From positions 1-11,271 of the forward strand of contig RBNI01006489.1 in the NCBI GenBank assembly GCA_003990745.1: a DNA stretch of 11,271 nt, written 5' to 3'. The position numbers and the translations under genes are program-made. This DNA comes from Jimgerdemannia flammicorona. Its lineage: Eukaryota; Mucoromycota; Endogonomycetes; Endogonales; Endogonaceae. The notes under the pieces were generated by a model. The model was not told the DNA's origin and did no database searches. It saw nothing but the letters and a program-made list of their open reading frames with translations. Shown here in pieces: positions 7,549-11,271 of this stretch. Position 1 is the first letter of the stretch; the number at the start of each line of letters is the position of its first letter.

Positions 7549-8550
7549 TTACCAATTAATCAATATCATGAATATGTGGTTAGAAATGTCAGTAGCCAAG
7601 AGAAATGGTGGAGTGAGAGAGACCCAAAAATTATAGATACAAGATATAGATATGTGATTATACCCTTGGAATGTCATGCTTGACCAGTGCCTAAGTGTTT
7701 GAATTTCATAGTCCGATAGACCCATGGTGACAGTGTCTGATATAACACTGATCTGAAAATTGTGGCCAGTATAGAGAGCTGAATTGAGCCCAATGTGTAG
7801 AAGCAGAGACTGGAGATGGTGAATGAGGTAGGAGCAGGAGAAGGGGTGGCTTGCAGAGTGTATAAATATAGGAGTACCTACTGGGTTGTGGGCAGTGAGG
7901 AATAGAAGATAAAGTATAGATATGATACATAGTGTATTTGGTGCCATTTTGATGATGAACAGAACACAGCCCTTTCTGAAGAAGTCCATTTTTGAGGCAG
8001 GTAGAGTCAGAGTGACATGCATAGAGTCTATGATATGAGGGTAGAAGGCTATGCAGTCCCAAGAAACCTAGAAGAAGAAATCAAATGGACAATCCTATGT
8101 AAACTTGCCTGACTTCAGGAATCTGATATAGGCCAGAGACATCACTGTCACCAGATTGAGGTCATTATGGTCTTGCAGGCATAGAAGAGTCAGAAGCTGC
8201 CATAAGATACCAATGGTAATTAGGAGCTAAGGATAGGCTAGCCATATGCCCAGCCATCATTTGATACCACACATGACTTGGGGTAGCTATTGAAGGCCTA
8301 TGAAAGGGTCAGTGAGACCAGAGTCAATATGAAGAGACTGAATAGCTGAGAGATATCACTTGATAATAGTGGGTTGTAGGCCCCAAAAGGCCAGATGATA
8401 GACCCAATGCATCAACACAAGCTCAGATATGAGTAGGGTACTGCTGGAACTGCAGTTACTATAAAGGGCACAGAAATAGAGAAAGCTGCTTTGTCCTGAA
8501 GAATATGAACAGCACATAGATTTTGCTAGTCCAAATTACAGAAAGAAGGC
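7549..8550 (-). pseudogene. DIRS-type tyrosine recombinase, inactivated
   Basis: This enzyme would integrate circular element DNA by tyrosine-mediated strand exchange. One frame can be followed across the gene, with stops of the CGA to TGA and CAA/CAG to TAA/TAG type until about 8025, then a 157-codon open stretch to the stop at 7549. The N-terminal SAM-like part reads YLSAIQSLHIDSGLTDPFIG and MCGIK-stop-WLGI. The box I region is SLAYIRFLKSGKFT, normally FLRSGEFT, so the catalytic Arg is Lys. Next come MHVTLTLPASKMDFFRKG and the box II region GHNFQISV, normally GHSFR, so Arg is Gln. Then LSDYEIQTLRHWSS and FQGYNHIS follow, with the nucleophilic Tyr kept. Both Arg losses fit G-to-A change. The protein is catalytically dead. 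Confidence 0.85.
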
Positions 8551-8603
8551 AATGATGGGTAAAAGCAAAGCATATAGATGATACTAATAATTATCAGATA
8601 TAT

Positions 8604-9190
8604 CTATATATGGGGGGCAAGGCAGTGGAAGTGAGAAAGGTCAGAGCAGGACAAAGTGTCAGCAATGCCATTATTAGAGGTAGAGACATATGTAGCATAA
8701 AGTTGGAAAGTGTGTGATGTCATAAGGAAATAAAGTTGATGAAGAAGCTTGAGTAGAAGAGAGTTATATATAGTACCCAAGTTGATAATGGTGATAACTA
8801 CTTGGTTATCCATATGAAGAAGGATCCAGTGGAAAGCCCACTGAGTACTCTAAGTGGTAGCAGCTATTACAATAGTATAGAACTTTTTGAATTAAATATC
8901 CTGTGGTATTAAAGTGGGGGGCCATGGGGCTAAGAACCATGATCCTTGGACAAACTAGACCACTTGACTGGGTGAATGACTGAAATATTATTCCAAAGCA
9001 GTAGAAAAGCAAGCCACCACTAAATATCAGCATAGAATGTATCAGATAAAGAGATGTGGAAGTTAGAGTTGCTAGAGAGCAGTTTGATGAAATACCAGAG
9101 AAAGAGCCATTCTGGCAGGATGATTTTACTTGTGAAGACTAAGGAGCTGATGAGGGATTGAAGTTGGGGCCTCATATATAGAGGAAGAGG
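8604..9190 (-). pseudogene. RT tail and RNase H of DIRS-like element
   Basis: RNase H would remove RNA from the RNA/DNA hybrid during replication. The RT C-terminal connection is seen as PQLQSLISSLVF and, after a gap, WWLAFLLLWNNISVIHP, a block typical of DIRS-like RTs. RNase H follows in pieces: HFNTTGYLIQK, KFYTIVIAATT-stop-STQWAFH, then an open 69-codon stretch (8813-8604) with MDNQVVITIINLGT, ATYVSTSNNGIADTLS and SHFHCLAPH. The Asp of DNQ and of the IAD block are kept. The Glu expected before FYT is Lys, and a conserved Trp is a TAG stop, both G-to-A changes. The RT palm with the YxDD box is absent, removed by the deletion near 9180. Confidence 0.8.
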
Positions 9191-9248
9191 GCCCAGCAGG
9201 AGTCATAGGAGCAAACCCAGAGCCAGTATCAAAGCAAACAGAAGACAT
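9126..9248 (-). pseudogene. gag N-terminus fused to RT tail (copy B)
   Basis: The ATG at 9248 opens 40 codons: MSSVCFDTGSGFAPMTPAG and three serines match copy A. After the third serine the sequence changes to RT-tail DNA read out of frame and ends at TAA (9128-9126). The junction thus fuses gag codon 23 to a distant part of the element. The match to A fixes the start. The fusion peptide has no expected function. The break lies at the same serine codons where copy A also loses similarity. Confidence 0.65.
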
Positions 9249-9508
9249 GTGGCAGAGCATGTATAAGGGAGATAAATAAAGAACATAACTGAAAATATAT
9301 CAGCCATTTATTGCCATATAAAAACATGGTCCTTATATTCAAAATATGATATCCCAAAAGGGAGGATGCACTACAACTTAGGGCAAACCAAATTAGGAAC
9401 CACATGACTACCAGAGATAAGTAAAGATAAGGGGGGAGCCAATTCCAGTTGCAGGATAAAAATCACAAACAAATACAAATAAAACAAATCCAAATCAAGA
9501 TTAAAAAA
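9249..9508 (-). promoter_or_regulatory. Terminal/promoter region of DIRS-like copy B
   Basis: The minus strand carries AATATAAGGACC (TATA-like), AATAAATGG and the leader to the gag ATG, aligned without large gaps to 1-174. Upstream it contains TATCCTGCAACTGGAATTGG and a T-rich end, shared with copy C but outside the window for copy A. No CpG remains, where copy A has about thirteen before its ATG. Confidence 0.65.
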
Positions 9509-9857
9509 ATCCTTGCCCCCTCTGGGGTCTTGTGCTTGCTCTGGGGTATTGGCCTTACTCCACTCTCCTCTGCTATCTTTGGCCCCTCACTTTGCTCAGG
9601 CTTGCTGTGGCTTGCTCTGTTTCAGCCTCACCCCTCACTCATGCTCACTCCTCTAAGGTCTGCAGATGTTTTTTAATCTTGATTTGGATTTGTTTTATTT
9701 ATGTTGGTTTGTGATTTTTATCCTGCAACTGGAATTGGCTCCCCCTCATCTTCACTTATCTCTGGTAGTCATGTGGTTCCTAATTTAGTTTGCCCTGAGT
9801 AGTAATGCATCCTCCCTTTTGGGATGTCATATTATATATATAAGGACCACGTTTTTA
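9320..9857. repeat. Large inverted repeat: 189 bp arms, 160 bp loop
   Basis: The arm at 9320-9508 is the reverse complement of 9669-9857 at roughly 92% identity by eye, with nearly all differences being transitions. The arms are the 5' ends of copies B (minus) and C (plus) lying head-to-head. The transcript or single strand could form a very long hairpin. Both arms carry TATA-like boxes pointing outward. Confidence 0.85.
9509..9668. other. CT-rich loop between the inverted arms
   Basis: 160 bp with no CpG, rich in GCTT/CTCAC words (CTTGCTCTGGGG, CCTCACTTTGCTCAGG, CCTCACCCCTCACTC) on the plus strand. No motif matches the rest of the DIRS-like element. It may be the original target into which two elements inserted head-to-head, or an outer part of the element's own terminus. 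An open frame at 9532-9714 crosses loop and arm and is not credible. Confidence 0.4.
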
Positions 9858-9858
9858 C
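9669..9858 (+). mobile_element. DIRS-like 5' end, truncated copy C
   Basis: Plus-strand copy of the DIRS-like terminal region: CCTGCAACTGGAATTGG, CATGTGGTTCCTAAT, TCCTCCCTTTTGGGATGTC and ATATATATAAGGACCACG. It stops right after GTTTTTA, 10-15 bases before the AATAAA site present in A and B, and LINE sequence begins at 9859. CpGs of copy A are lost except one at 9850. The gag start is therefore missing. Confidence 0.8.
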
Positions 9859-10442
9859 AAGACCCACTCAGGGGCGAAGCTCAACTGGCATAAGTGTGAG
9901 ACAATGGTGCTAGGGAATGGGCTAGTGGGTGGAGATGTCATTGGAACAATTGTCCCTGCTGGTGAGGTGGTGCAGTATCTGGGCATCTTCCTCTCTGTAT
10001 ATGGCTCTGTCCTGCCACGAGTGTGGTGGGAGAGCAGGGTGAATGTTTGGGGAGAGGCCTTCGAGGGTGGGGAGGCCACCATATCTCTCTAGCAGGGTGG
10101 GTGTCAATCCTGAATGTATATTGATTCCCCAAGCTGTGGTATGTGGCATATCACCTCAACTTCCCAGCGTGAGTGGTGAAGAAGCTGACAAAGGTGGCTA
10201 GGGATTGGATCTGGGTGAGGAGGAGGTCCCAGGTCAGTTGGGATACTCTTGCAAGGCCGGTAGTAAGGGGGGGTCTTGGACTGGTGGACTTTCCTAAGAG
10301 GCTGCACTGCTTGCGAGCCTGGTGGTTGAAGAGAGCTGTGGAACTGTAGGGCAGAGGTTGGGTACCTCTGTTGAAGAAGGTATGGGAGATGCAAACATCC
10401 CCTTGGGGGTCCTCCAGAGATCAGCTCTCTTTAGTGGGCTGA
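9859..10442 (+). pseudogene. LINE reverse transcriptase thumb region, frameshifted
   Basis: The frame from 9859 reads SGAKLNWHKCETMVLG, then YLGIFLSVYG and WWESRVNVWGEAFEG, the usual LINE RT pattern (GAkLNxxKs, then YLGi, then W...). Near 10075 the reading changes to the frame of 10080: ISLAGWVSILNVY (the GRvxiLNxY motif, with Arg lost), VAYHLNFPA, KKLTKVARDWIWVRRR, then RGGLGLVDFPKRLHCLRAWW, a textbook GGLGl-d motif that ends LINE RTs. Stops lie within this second frame before 10442. The catalytic FADD-type motif would lie upstream of 9859 and is missing. The open run 10443-10625 continues in the second frame (FGRVWLMEHTELACAG) but I cannot assign it. Confidence 0.8.
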
Positions 10443-10621
10443 ATGACACTAGGTGGCTGTAGTTCAAGGGCTTTTGGTAGGGTATGGCTGATGGAGCATA
10501 CTGAATTGGCCTGCGCTGGCAAGGCAATGAGGGGGAGGAGGTGTGGGGGCCTAATATGTGGCATTGGGATAGATTGCTCCTTGGGGGTGCTCTACTTACT
10601 ATGTTCAATATTGAGGAGGGA

Positions 10622-11271
10622 GTAGAGTATTAGCAGGGGCCTGGCCAGGACCTTTGACCAAGTGGCTGGCAGGCAGCAGGGATCAGTGAGGAGTGGGACT
10701 GGACTGGTATCTGGTCCTGGAGTGCTGAGGTACGGAGGTGGCTTCCCCCCAAGTTCTGGGTGGTATGGTAGAGAATGTTGCAGAGGAATGTCATGTTGAA
10801 TTTCTGTACAGGGCATTTGGTGGATGGTGGACAATTTGACTGTGAGGAGTGTTACGATGTTGAGCAAGCTGGGGGTTATATATAGATGCCAGAACATTGG
10901 CTGGGAGAGTGTGAGGTTTTGGGGGAATTTTGGGCTGTAATAGGGGATAGACTGGGTGTTAGGCATAGGCTGGTGGGAGAGGGGGATCACTGGGAGGACT
11001 TGAGATCTCGGCTTGTGGGTGGGGTGAGTGATAGTTGGCTCACTGTAGAGTGGGTACTAGCAATATGGGTGAGAATGGCAGGTCATTGGCTTTTTGTTTT
11101 TGAGGAGGGGCAGTAGTTGGGGTTGTGGGAGAAGGTATTAAGGTGGGAGGAGCTGTTGGGGGATCTGCTAACTGGATGGTGGGTGGGTTGGGATCCTCAG
11201 GGGGGCCAACATCGTGGTCTGGTGGTAAAGATATGTGAGCAGAGTGGTGGGAGGGTGGCAATGGTGTTAGA
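10622..11271 (+). pseudogene. LINE C-terminal zinc-binding domain (zf-RVT type)
   Basis: In a third frame, from 10622, the plus strand reads RRWLPPKFWVVW, MLQRNVMLNFCTGH, then DCEECYDVE and, after a TAG, MPEHWLGECEVLGEFWAV. The CX2C (codons at 10841 and 10850) followed by HX4C (10895 and 10910) is the zinc-binding pattern found at the C-terminus of many LINE RTs, with the usual Trp shortly after. The open stretch 10886-11116 continues with GDHWEDL, VEWVLAIWVRMAGHW and FEEGQ, as in related proteins where a helical tail follows. The frame goes on to the window end. The domain probably helps bind element RNA. The stop just before the second half inactivates it. Confidence 0.7.

Larger units (their letters stand above)
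7549..9508 (-). mobile_element. Decayed, internally deleted DIRS-like retroelement (copy B)
   Basis: On the minus strand the order is terminal/promoter region (9508-9249), gag start (9248), RT tail with RNase H (about 9190-8604), then tyrosine recombinase (about 8550-7549). An RT/RNase H followed by a tyrosine recombinase instead of a DDE integrase defines DIRS-like elements. Most of gag and the RT palm are missing: gag codon 23 is followed directly by RT-tail sequence, an internal deletion of probably more than 2 kb given usual element sizes. Only one CpG (7714) was found in the whole element. The 3' terminus is not defined; the direct repeats at 6784-7311 may belong to it. Confidence 0.8.
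9859..11271 (+). mobile_element. LINE (non-LTR) fragment, 5'-truncated, runs off window
   Basis: Plus-strand sequence encodes the C-terminal half of a LINE ORF2-type protein: end of the RT palm/thumb, then a zinc-binding C-terminal domain. The fragment starts abruptly within the RT at the junction with copy C and continues past the window end. It is GC-richer than the rest and G/T-rich on plus, and keeps about a dozen CpG, so it is less mutated than 262-9849, although still broken by at least two frame changes and several stops. No poly(A) tail or target-site duplication is in view. Confidence 0.8.

Noticed and set aside
1..9430. Copies A and B as terminal inverted repeats of one 9.4 kb element
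   Set aside because: Both arms contain the same promoter plus gag start, they differ strongly in CpG decay, and the interior holds parts of several unrelated retroelements.
9532..9714. Short plus-strand open frames in the loop of the inverted repeat
   Set aside because: They cross the loop/arm boundary, have no motif and are not conserved in any other copy.
10592..10990. Proline/serine-rich minus-strand frames across the LINE (also 10294-10608, 10104-10394 and 11040-11261)
   Set aside because: They are antisense shadows of the plus-strand LINE protein, whose thumb and zinc motifs are clear.

Overview
The window looks like a retrotransposon graveyard from a filamentous fungus. The evidence is a DIRS-like tyrosine-recombinase retroelement, a Ty1/copia element whose primer site matches the fungal initiator tRNA-Met anticodon arm, a Ty3/gypsy-like gag-protease, and a LINE with a C-terminal zinc-binding domain, together with repeat-targeted C-to-T decay. 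The species and phylum cannot be fixed from the sequence. I find no intact gene; almost every recognisable reading frame is broken.

Layout. 1-261: 5' end (promoter and first 28 gag codons) of a DIRS-like element on +, called copy A; it is CpG-rich and undamaged as far as it goes. 262-3316: decayed Ty1/copia element on -, in the order putative LTR, initiator-Met primer site, gag with zinc knuckle, protease, pre-integrase and integrase; it stops before the reverse transcriptase (RT). About 3530-5245: decayed Ty3/gypsy-like gag and protease on +, also stopping before RT. 5246-5510: AT-rich filler with a T run and (TA)9. 5511-6360 (-) and 6394-6846 (+): two divergent, lysine-rich, coding-like but broken stretches that I do not recognise. 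6784-7311: a pair of about 133 bp direct repeats around a 262 bp segment, then a 44 bp tandem duplication. 7549-9508: decayed, internally deleted DIRS-like element on - (copy B) with gag start, RT tail/RNase H and tyrosine recombinase. 9320-9857: large inverted repeat, because a third DIRS-like 5' end (copy C, +) lies head-to-head with copy B around a 160 bp loop. 9859-11271: LINE RT thumb and zinc-binding C-terminus on +, joined directly to copy C and running off the window.

The most informative signal is mutational. I count 18 CpG in the first 241 bases but only about 6 between 262 and 9849. Copies B and C match copy A except that nearly all of its CpGs have become TpG or CpA. In-frame stops in the coding ruins are mostly those expected from CGA, CAA, CAG or TGG after C-to-T or G-to-A change. 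This points to CpG methylation with deamination, or a RIP-like process acting mainly on CpG. The recombinase has lost catalytic arginines and the gypsy knuckle two cysteines by such changes. None of the four retroelement families keeps an RT catalytic core here. The parts do not work together as a pathway; they are nested and truncated insertions.
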